DNA of 64,000 nt from Phenylobacterium sp. RIFCSPHIGHO2_01_FULL_69_31 (GCF_001824475.1 NZ_MHXN01000042.1:1-64000), one strand, 5' to 3'. Positions 35,790-45,160 are shown, numbered from the stretch's first letter. A program made the numbers and translations. Notes: generated by a model from the sequence alone, not told the origin.

Positions 35790-36077
35790 ATGAGCCGCAG
35801 GGAAGTGATGAATCAGCAGAGCATCAGGTCCGGCGTGCAGTTGATGGCCCTAGGTTGGAGCCTCTCGATCTTCTTTCTGCTGACGTTCGTGTTGTGCGCC
35901 GCGCTGGTCTATCTGCTGCCCGCGGATACCGAGCATCTGCTCGCCCGCGTCATGCCCTCGCTTGACTGGCGCGACCCGTCGAACACCGCGTTCGGGGCCG
36001 TCGCGGCTTTCGCCTCGGGCTGGTACGCGGCCTTTTTCGGCGGCGGTCTCTACAACTACTTTCGCGGCCGGCGCTGA
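35790..36077 (+). CDS. DUF5676-like two-helix membrane protein
   Basis: The protein is 95 residues. The first helix is ALGWSLSIFFLLTFVLCAALV; a loop with LLARVMPSLDW follows; the second helical part ends SGWYAAFFGGGLYNYFRGRR. The pattern of an aromatic-rich, Tyr-Asn-Tyr-containing C-terminal helix fits DUF5676, often found in copper resistance loci; function unknown. The start MSRREVMNQQ has GGAGGAG six bases ahead. A terminator-like hairpin follows 10 bases after the stop, so it is probably monocistronic. Confidence 0.7.
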   Translation: MSRREVMNQQSIRSGVQLMALGWSLSIFFLLTFVLCAALVYLLPADTEHLLARVMPSLDWRDPSNTAFGAVAAFASGWYAAFFGGGLYNYFRGRR

Positions 36078-36087
36078 GCCGCGGAAA

Positions 36088-36112
36088 GGGCGAGCGCCCC
36101 CCTCGCTCGCCC
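36088..36112. terminator. Terminator-like hairpin after the DUF5676 gene
   Basis: GGGCGAGCG and CGCTCGCCC form a 9-base stem with a 7-base C-rich loop, just beyond the stop. No T run follows. Confidence 0.5.
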
Positions 36113-36472
36113 CTGGCCTGATCGTCCCCGGTCAGGTGATGCGCCGGGAGCGGGCCTAAGGGTCCGCTCCCAAGCGCGCTGGAACGGCAACTCGCTCAGA
36201 GTGCCTCGCCACTAAAGTCGCGGGCCCTCAGGGTCACGCCAAAAGCCACCGGGTTCACGGCCAGGAACAAAGCCAGCAGCGTCAGGCCCGAATGCGCCGG
36301 CTCCCAACGCCGCAGGTAAAGTCGATCATCATGGCCGGAAGTGGGCTGTGCAAGACGTTCCCCGGAGCGTGATCGCCCTGCCAGCACACGCGACGCCCAA
36401 GATAAGCGGCAATACGCACGAGGTGACAAAACCCCTCAAATAAATTTTTGCTTTGCCACTTAAATGTTGAAC
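36113..36472. other. Non-coding region with a possible gene remnant
   Basis: On the minus strand a membrane-like stretch (HSGLTLLALFLAVNPVAFG) ends in frame near 36196, but has no plausible start or ribosome binding site, so it may be the remains of a gene. An AT-rich segment at about 36430-36480 precedes the second sigma factor gene. Confidence 0.3.
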
Positions 36473-36486
36473 TTGATCGCAATCAA
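36473..36486. promoter_or_regulatory. FNR/FixK-type box upstream of the second ECF sigma gene
   Basis: TTGAT-CGCA-ATCAA is a perfect FNR consensus dyad, centred about 63 bases before the sigma factor start. It suggests that this sigma factor is made when oxygen is low. Confidence 0.65.
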
Positions 36487-36542
36487 AGAAGGCGGTTTCA
36501 TTCCCGCTGAAGCTCCACGCGAACAGATCGGGGGACATTCGA

Positions 36543-37190
36543 ATGCTGCACGCGACAGCCGCAATATTTGAGAGTGCTGACAGTGGAGCGACATTCCATC
36601 CGTTGGAATCTTCGCGGGGCCTTGCTGATCCTCAAGGCAGCAGGGACGATCTGGCCTTGCAGCTGGCCGCCGAACGGCCCCGCCAGATACGCTTCCTGCG
36701 CAGCCGTCTGCCGTCGCAGCAAGACGCCGAGGACGCTTGGCAGGACGCCGCTATCAAGTTCCTGCAGCACGCTGAATCACTGGGCGCCGCCGAGCGCCCT
36801 CAGGCCTGGATGGGCGTCACCCTGCGCCGGCTGGTGGTCGACCGCTACCGCAGGGCCGCCGTCCGGCGCCGCACACTCGATGCTCTGGCCGTCCAGCCTG
36901 CGCCGGACGCGGCCGACACGGACGAGGACCTCGTCGCTCCGAGCGATTGCCTGAAGGCCGCCCTTCGCGAGCTCAAGTCGGAGTACCGCCAGATCCTCAC
37001 CGAGACCTATCTCGATGAGCGCCCCCTGAAGGCTGTCGCCCACCATCTGGAGCTCACCGCCAACAACGCCGCCGTGCGCCTCCACCGCGCCCGCAACGCC
37101 CTGCGTCAGGTCATGGCCGAGAAGTGCCAGAGCTGCGCTCTTGCCGATTGCTGGGCCAGGACGAGGGCCGAAAAGCTGCTCAAGGCCTAG
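36543..37190 (+). CDS. Second ECF sigma factor with short C-terminal Cys motif
   Basis: The protein is 215 residues. Region 2 (QQDAEDAWQDAAIKFLQHA, WMGVTLRRLVVDRYRR) and region 4 (LELTANNAAVRLHRARNALR) are present. It ends with C195-x2-C198-x4-C203 (CQSCALADC), a simpler version of the tail on the sigma factor at 24484; the two are clearly related in layout. No anti-sigma gene is adjacent. It has an FNR-type box upstream and no copy of the ECF motif. It sits between two ECF-motif targets. It could act with, or feed into, the first sigma factor; that is inference. Confidence 0.85.
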   Translation: MLHATAAIFESADSGATFHPLESSRGLADPQGSRDDLALQLAAERPRQIRFLRSRLPSQQDAEDAWQDAAIKFLQHAESLGAAERPQAWMGVTLRRLVVDRYRRAAVRRRTLDALAVQPAPDAADTDEDLVAPSDCLKAALRELKSEYRQILTETYLDERPLKAVAHHLELTANNAAVRLHRARNALRQVMAEKCQSCALADCWARTRAEKLLKA

Positions 37191-37289
37191 TGGCGGCCCC
37201 AGCGATGTTACGCGGGCCGTGTAATCTAGGAGAGTCCGATGACCAGCTACCCTCCAAGCGGTTGCGGCGGAGAGTCCTTCTCGTCGCGC

Positions 37290-37316
37290 TGTAATGACGT
37301 GTCCCGATCTGCGTCG
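37290..37316 (+). promoter_or_regulatory. ECF-type promoter of the DUF2933-methyltransferase-ATPase operon
   Basis: TGTAAT (37290-37295), 16 bases, CGTCG (37312-37316), about 57 bases before the first start codon. Confidence 0.6.
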
Positions 37317-37373
37317 TCCTACGCGTCGGTTGTGCGAGGGCGCGGTCGAGCGCCTGGGTGAGGAGCTTTTCAG

Positions 37374-37706
37374 ATGGAACATCGACAATCACCGCCAAGT
37401 CGCCCTGCATCGCTCTCAGGGGGCCCTTTTGGGCCTGGGACCCCCGATAGGCGCGCGCGCCCCACCCAGGGGCTGCGAATGCTCCTCACAGGGCTGGTCA
37501 TCGCCGTCTTCGGCGCTGGCCTGATCTTCCTCTTGGTAGGCGAGCACCGTCTGCACGTGCTGGGTTGGCTGCCTTTCCTGCTGCTGCTCCTTTGCCCGCT
37601 TCTTCATCTGGGCATGCATGGGGGACATGGCGGTCACGACGGCAGTCGCGACGGTGAAGATCAGGCGCCGAAAACCGGGGTCCAGACCCACCAGCACAGG
37701 TTATAG
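37374..37706 (+). CDS. Small DUF2933-like membrane protein with His tail
   Basis: The protein is 110 residues: a Pro-rich cytoplasmic-type leader, two helices (LLTGLVIAVFGAGLIFLLVG and LGWLPFLLLLLCPLLHLGM) and a His/Gly tail, MHGGHGGHDG. The CPLLHLGMHGGHGGH end is typical of DUF2933 proteins, found beside metal ATPases. The start at 37374 has GAGGAG eight bases ahead; an ATG at 37479 (MLLTGLVI) with AGGGG is a shorter alternative that matches the domain better. It leads a three-gene operon. Confidence 0.65.
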   Translation: MEHRQSPPSRPASLSGGPFGPGTPDRRARPTQGLRMLLTGLVIAVFGAGLIFLLVGEHRLHVLGWLPFLLLLLCPLLHLGMHGGHGGHDGSRDGEDQAPKTGVQTHQHRL

Positions 37707-37717
37707 AAGAGGCCGCA

Positions 37718-38377
37718 ATGTCCGATACGCCCGCATACGGCCTCTGGTCCTTGGTGATCCTGAATTCAGCGCTATTCATCTTCTTCGCATTGACCTTCTT
37801 TAAACCGCGGACGGCGCGCGATTGGCGCTCGTTTGGCGCGTTCAGCGCTTTCCTCGTGGCCTTGTTCACTGAGATGTACGGCTTTCCGCTGACCATCTAC
37901 TTCCTGTCAGGTTGGCTGCAGAGCCGTTTCCCGAACGTCGACTGGTGGTCGCACGACGCCGGTCACCTCCTCGAGATGATGTTCGGCTGGAAGGCTAACC
38001 CCCATTTTGGTCCGTTCCACTTGCTGAGCTTCGCCTTTATTGGCGGGGGTTTCTGGGCGATTTCGGCGGCTTGGCCGGTGCTGTATCGCGCCCAGCGTGA
38101 AGGCAAGCTGGCGACGACCGGCTCGTACAGCCGGGTCCGACATCCGCAATACGTCGGCTTCGTCCTGGTGATGTTCGGCTTCCTGCTGCAATGGCCGACA
38201 CTGCTCACGCTCGCGATGTTCCCGGTCCTGGTGGTGATGTACTGGCGCTTGGCCGTCAGCGAAGAGCGCGAGACCGCGGCCCGCTTCGGCGAAGTCTATG
38301 CCGCGTACAAGCGCGCCACGCCCGCTTTCATCCCGCGCCTGCGCCGGTCAGGCGACGCCCAGCGTTCTCCAGTTTGA
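37718..38377 (+). CDS. Isoprenylcysteine carboxyl methyltransferase (ICMT) family membrane protein
   Basis: The protein is 219 residues with about five membrane helices. The C-terminal part holds the SAM-binding pattern of the ICMT/PEMT fold: TGSYSRVRHPQYVGFVLVMFG, then EERETAARFGEVYAAY. The natural substrate in bacteria is unknown because they lack prenylated CaaX proteins; related genes often sit next to metal transporters. It begins 11 bases after the DUF2933 gene and 36 bases before the ATPase gene, so it should be cotranscribed. Confidence 0.8.
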   Translation: MSDTPAYGLWSLVILNSALFIFFALTFFKPRTARDWRSFGAFSAFLVALFTEMYGFPLTIYFLSGWLQSRFPNVDWWSHDAGHLLEMMFGWKANPHFGPFHLLSFAFIGGGFWAISAAWPVLYRAQREGKLATTGSYSRVRHPQYVGFVLVMFGFLLQWPTLLTLAMFPVLVVMYWRLAVSEERETAARFGEVYAAYKRATPAFIPRLRRSGDAQRSPV

Positions 38378-38413
38378 TCCGCACGTCCAGCGCCGCCACC
38401 GCAGGGGTATGCC

Positions 38414-40789
38414 ATGCGCACAACGACCGTCGACGTATCTGGCTTCCGGACGCCTTTGGATCCGCTGGTGGTCGAGAAGCAGCTCGCGGGTCTGAAGGGC
38501 GTCAGACAGGTCACGGCCAACTTCGCCTCAGCCAGCGCCACCGTGACCTACGACGAGGCGCAGGTCAGCCCCGCCGAGCTTGAACAGGCGGTGCGGGACT
38601 GCGGTTTTCATTGCGCCGGGCAAGTCGTGCCGCGCCACGTCTGCGCCCCTGGACAAGACGCGTTAAGAGCCGAGGCGATCGACGAGCATGGCCCCCCGCC
38701 GCCGGCCGCGGGCAGGGCCGCACCAAAGGCGGGACACGGCGAGCACGACGCTATGGCGGGCATGGGCCACGGGCCGAGCATGGATATGAAGTCCATGGCT
38801 CGCGATATGCGCAACCGCTTCGTGGTGGCGCTCGCCTTCACCATTCCCATCTTCTTTCTCGCCCCGATGGGCATGGACTTCCTGCGGGTAGAGCCGCCGT
38901 TTGGCTGGGATCTAGAACTGGTTCTGTTTGTACTCGCGAGCGGCGCAATTCTGTGGCCCGGTTGGCCCTTCTTCATCGCTGCGGCGCGAGCTCTGCGGCG
39001 CGGCGTGTTCAACATGGCCGTGCTCGTGCTGCTCAGCGTTGGGACGGGCTACCTCTTCAGCGTTGGCACGACCTTCTTCTTCGAGGCCGCGAACTTCTAC
39101 GAGGCCTCGGCCCTGCTGCTCGTATTCATCCTGCTCGGACACTGGTTGGAGATGCGCGCGAGGGCTGGTGCGTCCGAGGCGATCCGGCGGCTGATGGATC
39201 TCGCCCCGCCGACCGCAAAGGTCATCCGCGACGGGGTCGAAGTAGAAATCTCAACCTCCGAGGTGGAGGTCGGCGACCTCGTGGCGGTCAGGCCCGGCGG
39301 CAAGATTCCGGTCGACGGCGTCATCGAAGAGGGCGCGTCGGAGATCGATGAGTCGATGCTCACCGGGGAATCTTTGCCGGTTTCCAAGAAGGTCCGCGAT
39401 GCTGTCGTGGGCGGATCGATCAACAAGACCGGCGCCTTCCGCTACCGCGCCACCAAGGTGGGTTCCGACACCGCGCTCGCCCAGATCGTCAAGCTTGTCC
39501 AGGAGGCGCAAAATTCCAAGGCTCCAGCCCAGCTCTTGGCGGACAGGGCCTCGCAGTGGCTGGTGCTGGCGGCGATCGTCATTGGCCTGTTGACCTTCGC
39601 AATCTGGTTCTGGGTGATCGGCCAGACGCTGCTGTTCGCGCTGACGCTCACCATCACTGTCTTTGTCATCGCCTGCCCCGACGCGCTCGGCCTCGCCACC
39701 CCTATGGCCATCATGGTCGGCACCGGATTGGGCGCGGCCCATGGCATCCTGATCAAGGATGCCGCGGCGCTGGAGGACGCCGTGAAGCTCGATGTCATCA
39801 TCTTCGACAAGACCGGCACGCTCACCATGGGCCAACCGAAGGTGGAGCAAGTGGTCCCTGGGCCAGGGTTCGACGAGGCGACGATCATCGCGATCGCCGC
39901 GGCCATCGAACAGGGTTCGGAGCACCACATCGCCGTCGCGGTGCTTGAAAGAGCGCAGGGCCTCACATTGTCCCCGCTGACGGAGTTCGCTTCGTTCGAA
40001 GGCAAGGGTGTTCGCGCCCTCGTGGACGGACGGACTGTCTACTCGGGCAACCGCATGTTGATGGAGGAAAACAGTATCGATCTGGGTCCGCTCGCCGCGA
40101 AGTCCGCCGAATTGCAAGGCGCCGGCCGCACCGTGGCCCATATCGCCCGCGACGGTCGTGTGATCGGCCTCATCGCCATCGCCGATGCCCCGCGACCGAC
40201 TGCACGCGAGACCATCGAGCGATTGCAGGCCCTGGGCGTCAAGGTGGCGATGATCACCGGCGACAACCTGGGTACGGCGCAGAGAATTGGTCGCGAGCTC
40301 GGGATCGATATCGTCCTGGCCGAAGTGCTGCCCGGCGACAAGGCCGCCAAAGTCAAAGAGCTGCAGGCGCAGGGCAACAAGGTCGGCATGGTGGGGGACG
40401 GGGTCAACGACGCCCCCGCCCTTACCCAGTCTGACGTCGGCTTCGCCATCGGCGCGGGCACGGACGTGGCGATCGAAAGCGCCAAGGTCGTCCTGATGCG
40501 CAGCGACACCCTCGATGTCGTCAAGGCTGTCGAGCTCTCCCGCGCGACCTTGCGCAAGATGCACCAGAACCTCTGGTGGGCCGTGGGCTACAATATTGTC
40601 GCCTTCCCCGCGGCCGCGGGCGTCTTCTACCCCATCACGCTCAGCCCCGAAGTCGCGGCCATCGCCATGTCTGGCAGCTCTGTGCTGGTCGCGGTCAACG
40701 CACTGCTGCTGAAGCGTCTACGCCTCGGCGAAGACGGGCCTCGGCATCAGCAAACACCCGCGGTCAACGTCACACAAAGGGCCGCTTAA
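38414..40789 (+). CDS. P1B-type heavy-metal ATPase with unusual CPD membrane motif
   Basis: The protein is 791 residues. Catalytic motifs are normal: TGES phosphatase loop, DKTGT with the phosphorylated aspartate near residue 466, a nucleotide-domain HP-like EHHIA, and GDGVNDAP. The metal-transport motif in helix six is C421-P-D ([12 protein letters not shown]), where copper pumps have CPC. The N-terminal domain has an HMA-like fold sequence but no CxxC; instead CGFHC and a Met/His-rich linker ([14 protein letters not shown]) follow. The substrate is therefore uncertain: copper or another soft metal. It ends the ECF-promoted operon. Confidence 0.88.
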   Translation: MRTTTVDVSGFRTPLDPLVVEKQLAGLKGVRQVTANFASASATVTYDEAQVSPAELEQAVRDCGFHCAGQVVPRHVCAPGQDALRAEAIDEHGPPPPAAGRAAPKAGHGEHDAMAGMGHGPSMDMKSMARDMRNRFVVALAFTIPIFFLAPMGMDFLRVEPPFGWDLELVLFVLASGAILWPGWPFFIAAARALRRGVFNMAVLVLLSVGTGYLFSVGTTFFFEAANFYEASALLLVFILLGHWLEMRARAGASEAIRRLMDLAPPTAKVIRDGVEVEISTSEVEVGDLVAVRPGGKIPVDGVIEEGASEIDESMLTGESLPVSKKVRDAVVGGSINKTGAFRYRATKVGSDTALAQIVKLVQEAQNSKAPAQLLADRASQWLVLAAIVIGLLTFAIWFWVIGQTLLFALTLTITVFVIACPDALGLATPMAIMVGTGLGAAHGILIKDAAALEDAVKLDVIIFDKTGTLTMGQPKVEQVVPGPGFDEATIIAIAAAIEQGSEHHIAVAVLERAQGLTLSPLTEFASFEGKGVRALVDGRTVYSGNRMLMEENSIDLGPLAAKSAELQGAGRTVAHIARDGRVIGLIAIADAPRPTARETIERLQALGVKVAMITGDNLGTAQRIGRELGIDIVLAEVLPGDKAAKVKELQAQGNKVGMVGDGVNDAPALTQSDVGFAIGAGTDVAIESAKVVLMRSDTLDVVKAVELSRATLRKMHQNLWWAVGYNIVAFPAAAGVFYPITLSPEVAAIAMSGSSVLVAVNALLLKRLRLGEDGPRHQQTPAVNVTQRAA

Positions 40790-41268
40790 AGTTGCGCTTG
40801 GCTGCGCCTCTCAGCTCGTCGCTTCCAGCCCTCCTGAAACGTCTGGCGTTGAATCGTAGCCTCTCGCCCCCAGGGGCACGATGCGACGGGCGCTTCTGCC
40901 TGCCCAAGATTGTTAGCGACAAAGGCGCCGAGCGACCTTCATGCCCTATCCGCTCGGCTACTGGTCTACCTCGCCTCGAGCTTCCCCGTCACCGCAGCGG
41001 CGTTCGGCGCTCCTAAGCTTTGTTTGGTGACTTCACCGAAACGGACCTCACCAGACAGCCTTGCGGACACGGCCATCAGCAACAAACGCTGACTTGACCC
41101 CTCCGTCCAGGCGTCCCTGCCTGGCGACGAACGCAGGGCAACTACGTCTCCGCTCATCTATATTCGTTCTGCGCAATCCTGAGGCATGCTTGAGCACTGT
41201 CTGCCCACTTCCTCATCACGCCAGCTCTCTAAACGTGTCAGAAACCACCATCACTATCATCTCAACCC
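40790..41268. other. Non-coding region, possible decayed gene
   Basis: About 480 bases without a supported gene. On the minus strand a short stretch (MAVSARLSGEVRFGEVTKQS, ending near 40966) looks protein-like but has no ribosome binding site; it may be a remnant. Confidence 0.3.
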
Positions 41269-41287
41269 GCACCGATGTTATCGGTGC
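41269..41287. repeat. Perfect inverted repeat before the small lipoprotein gene
   Basis: GCACCGAT-GTT-ATCGGTGC, 8-base arms, ending 26 bases before the start codon. It could be an operator or an mRNA hairpin near the ribosome binding site. Confidence 0.5.
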
Positions 41288-41313
41288 AAGCGCCTAGTAG
41301 GAGAGACGGAAGA

Positions 41314-41535
41314 ATGATGAAAAGGGTGTATATCTGGGGCTTGATCGCCGCAGCGGGTGCGCTTTCCGCGTGCGCGACAACGAATGAGCCATCGACCCCT
41401 GAGCAGCGAGCGGCTTGTGAAAAGATGCTAGAAATGGGCGAAGGGGCCACGCACAGCCATTCGTCGGATAAGACTGGGGCGGTGAACACCATGGGCATGA
41501 GCCATGCGCAGTGCCGCCAGCTGCTAGGCAAATAG
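41314..41535 (+). CDS. Small putative lipoprotein with His/Met residues
   Basis: The protein is 73 residues. The signal ends in the lipobox LSAC (IAAAGALSACATTNE), so the mature protein of about 54 residues should be lipid-anchored. It holds His, Met and two further cysteines (AACEKMLEMGEGATHSHSS, GMSHAQCRQLLG), consistent with metal binding. AGGAG lies about ten bases ahead of the first of two adjacent ATGs. It stands alone, downstream of a perfect inverted repeat. No family is recognised. Confidence 0.65.
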   Translation: MMKRVYIWGLIAAAGALSACATTNEPSTPEQRAACEKMLEMGEGATHSHSSDKTGAVNTMGMSHAQCRQLLGK

Positions 41536-42185
41536 TCTCTTGGCAACGGTCCACTGACCCTCGCTAGGGAGAGCGGCGCCGTCTCAATCCCTGGGCGGCG
41601 CCGCCGAGGGCGATAAACCTTTCGACGACCACCCGCGTATACGCGATAGCAGCGATGTCGCACGCCGGGGTCAGCGCCACGGTCTCGCCAGGGCGAGCTG
41701 TAGCGCTCACGCTGGCGGTTAGGACGCGGCCAGGTAGATGCCGCTGAGCGGCCTAAGGCCACGTTCGCGACGATGTCGGTGAGCGCTGGCGGATCCAGAT
41801 GCTGTCTTTGGACCAAGCGGTGAACACGCAACAAGGACGCTCAGATCGGCCCGTGACGCTCGCTGTCGACCACGCACTCCACGCAAGCCGCGCTGCCACG
41901 CCGCTTCGAAGAGCCCTGCCCCGTTCTGCGCCAGGAGATCGCCGCTCGTAAAGGGTGGCCAGAACTGTAAGCCGAGCGTCCTGCGGGTGTTTGTGGCTGG
42001 TCAACCGAGCATCTCGGTGATCCGCAACTGTAACGCCGCCGACGCCTCGGTATGTCGTGAGCGTGAGGATCTGCTCGCGCCCCCTTTACCATTTGCCGTT
42101 CGCCGAGGGGCAGGCCCCTCTTGGCGCGTATCAGAAACAAGTTCCGACGGCGCGCGGTCGCAGCCGACGGCCTGAATTCTCGCGC
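41536..42185. other. Non-coding region with fragmentary open frames
   Basis: About 650 bases between the lipoprotein gene and the CueR promoter. Several minus-strand frames look partly protein-like but shift frame repeatedly, as in a decayed gene; no intact gene, transposase or repeat ends are seen. Confidence 0.3.
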
Positions 42186-42216
42186 TTGACCTTCCTATCA
42201 TGGGAAGGTCCATCTG
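42186..42216 (+). promoter_or_regulatory. CueR-type promoter of the Cu+ ATPase gene
   Basis: TTGACC (42186-42191), 19 bases, CATCTG (42211-42216). The spacer contains the perfect dyad ACCTTCC-7-GGAAGGT (42189-42209), the known CueR box, and the overlong spacer is the mark of a MerR-activated promoter. Confidence 0.85.
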
Positions 42217-42245
42217 CGTTGGGCATCGTCCTTGAGGAGCTGCCA

Positions 42246-44729
42246 ATGCCCGCACAAATCCTTCAGCCGCTGGAGATTCCCGTCCTGGGGATGACCTGTG
42301 CGAGCTGCGTCGGCCGCGTGGAGAAGGCGATCTCAGCCGTCCCTGGCGTCGTTCGCGCCTCGGTCAACCTCGCCGCCGAGCGCGCCCACGTGGAACTCAC
42401 GCCCGACGGTCAAACCGAGGCCGTCGTCGAAGCGATCCGCAAGGCCGGCTACGAGCCGCTTGAACGAACCCTCGAGCTGAAGATCGAGGGCATGACCTGC
42501 GCTAGCTGCGTCGGGCGGGTGGAGCGGGCGCTTCGCGCCGCGCCGGGCGTGCTGCGAGCGCAGGTCAACCTGGCTACGGAGCGCGCCACAGTTGCCGTGC
42601 TCGAGGGCGCTGATATCGCCGCCCTCGTTTCCGCCGTCGAGAAGGCCGGCTACCACGCCGCCCCGATCGTCGAAGCCGGCCCGGACCTCTCCGATCGCGA
42701 ACGCGAGACGCGCGCGGCGGAGATCCGGGGCTTGAAGCGCGCGGTGGGCCTCGCCGCCCTGGCGACGATCCCGCTGTTTCTGGTCGAGATGGGCCGCCAC
42801 TTCGTGCCCGGCGCCCACCATCTTCTGGCGAGCACGATCGGCGAGCAGCCCTGGCGCTTGATCAGCTTCGCATTGGCCGCCTTCGTGCTGTTCGGTCCGG
42901 GCTTGCGCTTCTATCGCAAGGGCGTGCCGAACCTCGTTCGGCGCACGCCGGACATGAATTCCCTGGTGGTGCTCGGCGCGACGGCCGCGTTCGCTTATTC
43001 GACCGTCGCCACCTTCATGCCCGGGCTGCTGCCGGCCGGAGCCAACCACATCTATTTCGAAGCCGCCGCCGTGATCGTCACCCTGATCCTGGTCGGACGC
43101 CTGTTCGAGGCCCAGGCGAGGGGCCGCACGAGCGAGGCGATCAAGCGTCTGATGACGCTGCAGGCGAAGACCGCGCGCGTGGAGCGGGCGGGCGTCGTCC
43201 TCGAGGTTCCCGTCTCCGAGGTCCTGGTCGGCGACATCGTCGTGGTCCGGCCGGGCGAACGGGTGTCGGTGGACGGCGAGGTCCTGGACGGGGCCTCTTA
43301 CGTCGATGAATCCATGATCACGGGCGAGCCGATCCCGGTCGAGAAAGGTCCGGGCGCCGCTGTGGTTGGCGGCACGGTCAACAAGACCGGGACTTTCCGC
43401 TTCCGCGCCACCAAGGTGGGCGCAGCCACCCTGCTCGCCCAGATCGTGCGGATGGTGGAGGCCGCCCAGGGCGCCAAGCTGCCGATCCAGGCTCTCGTCG
43501 ACAAGGTCACCAGCTGGTTCGTGCCGGCTGTCATCGTCGGCGCTGTCCTGACCTTTGCCGCCTGGCTGGTCTTTGGCCCCAGCCCGGCGCTGAGCTTCGC
43601 GCTGGTCAACGCCGTGGCGGTGCTGATCATCGCCTGCCCGTGCGCCATGGGCCTGGCGACCCCCACTTCGATCATGGTCGGCACCGGCCGCGCCGCGGAG
43701 CTGGGCGTCCTTTTCCGCCGTGGCGAGGCCCTGCAGAGCCTGCGCGACGTCCAGGCGGTCGCCTTCGACAAGACAGGGACACTGACGCTCGGTCGGCCGG
43801 TCCTGACGGATGTCCGCGTCACGGATGGATTCGCGGAGTCCGATCTCCTGCGCCTGGTGGCGGCGGTCGAAAGCCGCTCGGAACATCCGATCGCCCAGGC
43901 GATCGTCGAGGCGGCCCAAGCCCGCGGCCTGCAGCTGCCCGAGACGTCCAGCTTCGAGGCCCTTCCCGGCTTCGGCGCTGAAGCGCTCGTCGATGGCCGG
44001 CGGATCCAGGTCGGCGCGGACCGCTTCATGGCGAAACTCGGCGTCTCGGTCGCCGCTTTCGCCGCCGACGCGGATCGCCTCTCGGGTGAGGCTAAGACGC
44101 CGATCTACGCGGCGGTCGACGGCGAGCTCGCCGCCATCCTCGCCGTGGCCGATCCGATCAAGGACACCACGGCCGAGGCCCTGGCGATGCTGCACGCAGC
44201 GGGTCTGAAGGTGGTGATGATCACCGGAGACAATCGGCGCACCGCGCAGGCAGTCGGCGCGGCGCTCGGCTTGGACGAGGTGGTTGCCGAGGTGCTGCCC
44301 GATGGCAAGGTCGCCGCCGTGAAGAACCTTCAGCAGCGCTATGGTCGCGTGGCCTTCGTCGGCGACGGGGTGAACGATGCCCCGGCCCTGGCGAGCGCCG
44401 ACGTCGGGATCGCCATGGGGGCCGGAACAGACATCGCCATCGAGAGCGCCGACGTGGTGCTGATGCGCAGCGACCTGCGCGGCGTGACCACGGCGATCGC
44501 GCTCAGCCGTGCGGTGCTGCGGAACATCCGCCAGAACCTCGCCTGGGCGTTCGGGTACAACGTGGTGCTGATCCCCGTCGCCGCCGGCGCCCTTTACCCC
44601 GCCTTCGGCCTGCTGCTGTCCCCGATGGTGGCCGCTGGCGCCATGGCGCTGTCCAGCGTCAGCGTCCTGACGAACGCGCTTCGCCTGCGAGGCTTCCGCG
44701 ACGCCGCCTTGCAAGGAGCACGGCCATGA
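42246..44729 (+). CDS. Cu+-exporting P1B-1 ATPase with two N-terminal HMA domains
   Basis: The protein is 827 residues. Two HMA domains carry C18-x2-C21 and C85-x2-C88 (both GMTCASC). Eight membrane helices, the CPC motif ([13 protein letters not shown]), DKTGT, SEHPIA and GDGVNDAP follow, all typical of CopA/ActP copper pumps that move Cu(I) from cytoplasm to periplasm. The start [10 protein letters not shown] has GAGGAG six bases ahead. The stop overlaps the cueR start by four bases (ATGA), so pump and sensor are coupled. It is distinct from the multicopper oxidase also named copA. Confidence 0.95.
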   Translation: MPAQILQPLEIPVLGMTCASCVGRVEKAISAVPGVVRASVNLAAERAHVELTPDGQTEAVVEAIRKAGYEPLERTLELKIEGMTCASCVGRVERALRAAPGVLRAQVNLATERATVAVLEGADIAALVSAVEKAGYHAAPIVEAGPDLSDRERETRAAEIRGLKRAVGLAALATIPLFLVEMGRHFVPGAHHLLASTIGEQPWRLISFALAAFVLFGPGLRFYRKGVPNLVRRTPDMNSLVVLGATAAFAYSTVATFMPGLLPAGANHIYFEAAAVIVTLILVGRLFEAQARGRTSEAIKRLMTLQAKTARVERAGVVLEVPVSEVLVGDIVVVRPGERVSVDGEVLDGASYVDESMITGEPIPVEKGPGAAVVGGTVNKTGTFRFRATKVGAATLLAQIVRMVEAAQGAKLPIQALVDKVTSWFVPAVIVGAVLTFAAWLVFGPSPALSFALVNAVAVLIIACPCAMGLATPTSIMVGTGRAAELGVLFRRGEALQSLRDVQAVAFDKTGTLTLGRPVLTDVRVTDGFAESDLLRLVAAVESRSEHPIAQAIVEAAQARGLQLPETSSFEALPGFGAEALVDGRRIQVGADRFMAKLGVSVAAFAADADRLSGEAKTPIYAAVDGELAAILAVADPIKDTTAEALAMLHAAGLKVVMITGDNRRTAQAVGAALGLDEVVAEVLPDGKVAAVKNLQQRYGRVAFVGDGVNDAPALASADVGIAMGAGTDIAIESADVVLMRSDLRGVTTAIALSRAVLRNIRQNLAWAFGYNVVLIPVAAGALYPAFGLLLSPMVAAGAMALSSVSVLTNALRLRGFRDAALQGARP

Positions 44730-45160
44730 ACATCGGTCAGGCCTCGAAGGCCTCGGGCGTCACCACCAAGATGATCCGCTACTACGACGAGATCGGCCTG
44801 GTGCGCCCCGCGAGCCGGACCGACTCCAACTATCGCGAGTACGACGCCCGCCAGATCAACGAGCTTCGCTTCATCAAGCGCGCGCGTAGTCTCGGCTTCT
44901 CGATGGACGAGATCACGCAACTGCTGTCGCTGTGGCGGGATCGCGAGCGGCCGAGCCGCGAGGTCAAGGCGATCGCCGACCGGCACGTCGCCGATCTCGA
45001 CGCCCGGATCGCCGAAATGCAGGCCATGGCCGACACCCTGCGGCACCTGTCGCACTGCTGCGCCGGCGACGATCGTCCGGACTGCCCCATCCTTGCCGAC
45101 CTGACGGCCGGGGCCGAGCCGACCACGCCGCTCGAGCGAGTGAAGGCAAGAGCGCGATAA
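44726..45160 (+). CDS. cueR: CueR, Cu(I)-responsive MerR-family activator
   Basis: The protein is 144 residues. The N-terminal winged helix ([22 protein letters not shown]) is followed by a dimerisation helix. C112 and C120 and S77 match the positions that give CueR-type sensors selectivity for monovalent metals. It should bind the CueR boxes before the Cu+ ATPase gene (its own operon) and before copZ, and switch them on with Cu(I). Being inside the ATPase operon makes it self-inducing. Confidence 0.94.
   Translation: MNIGQASKASGVTTKMIRYYDEIGLVRPASRTDSNYREYDARQINELRFIKRARSLGFSMDEITQLLSLWRDRERPSREVKAIADRHVADLDARIAEMQAMADTLRHLSHCCAGDDRPDCPILADLTAGAEPTTPLERVKARAR

Noticed and set aside
41946..41975. 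TGTAAG near 41948 followed by CGTCC
   Set aside because: The spacer is only five bases.
41753..42004. Minus-strand frame starting MTSHKHPQDARLTVL that first recalled an IS481-type transposase N-terminus
   Set aside because: The resemblance stops after a few residues, the frame is not continued, and no terminal inverted repeats or target duplications are visible.
42021..42060. TGTAAC at about 42026 as a further ECF promoter
   Set aside because: The sequence 16 bases downstream is TATGTC rather than CGTC, so it does not fit the set.
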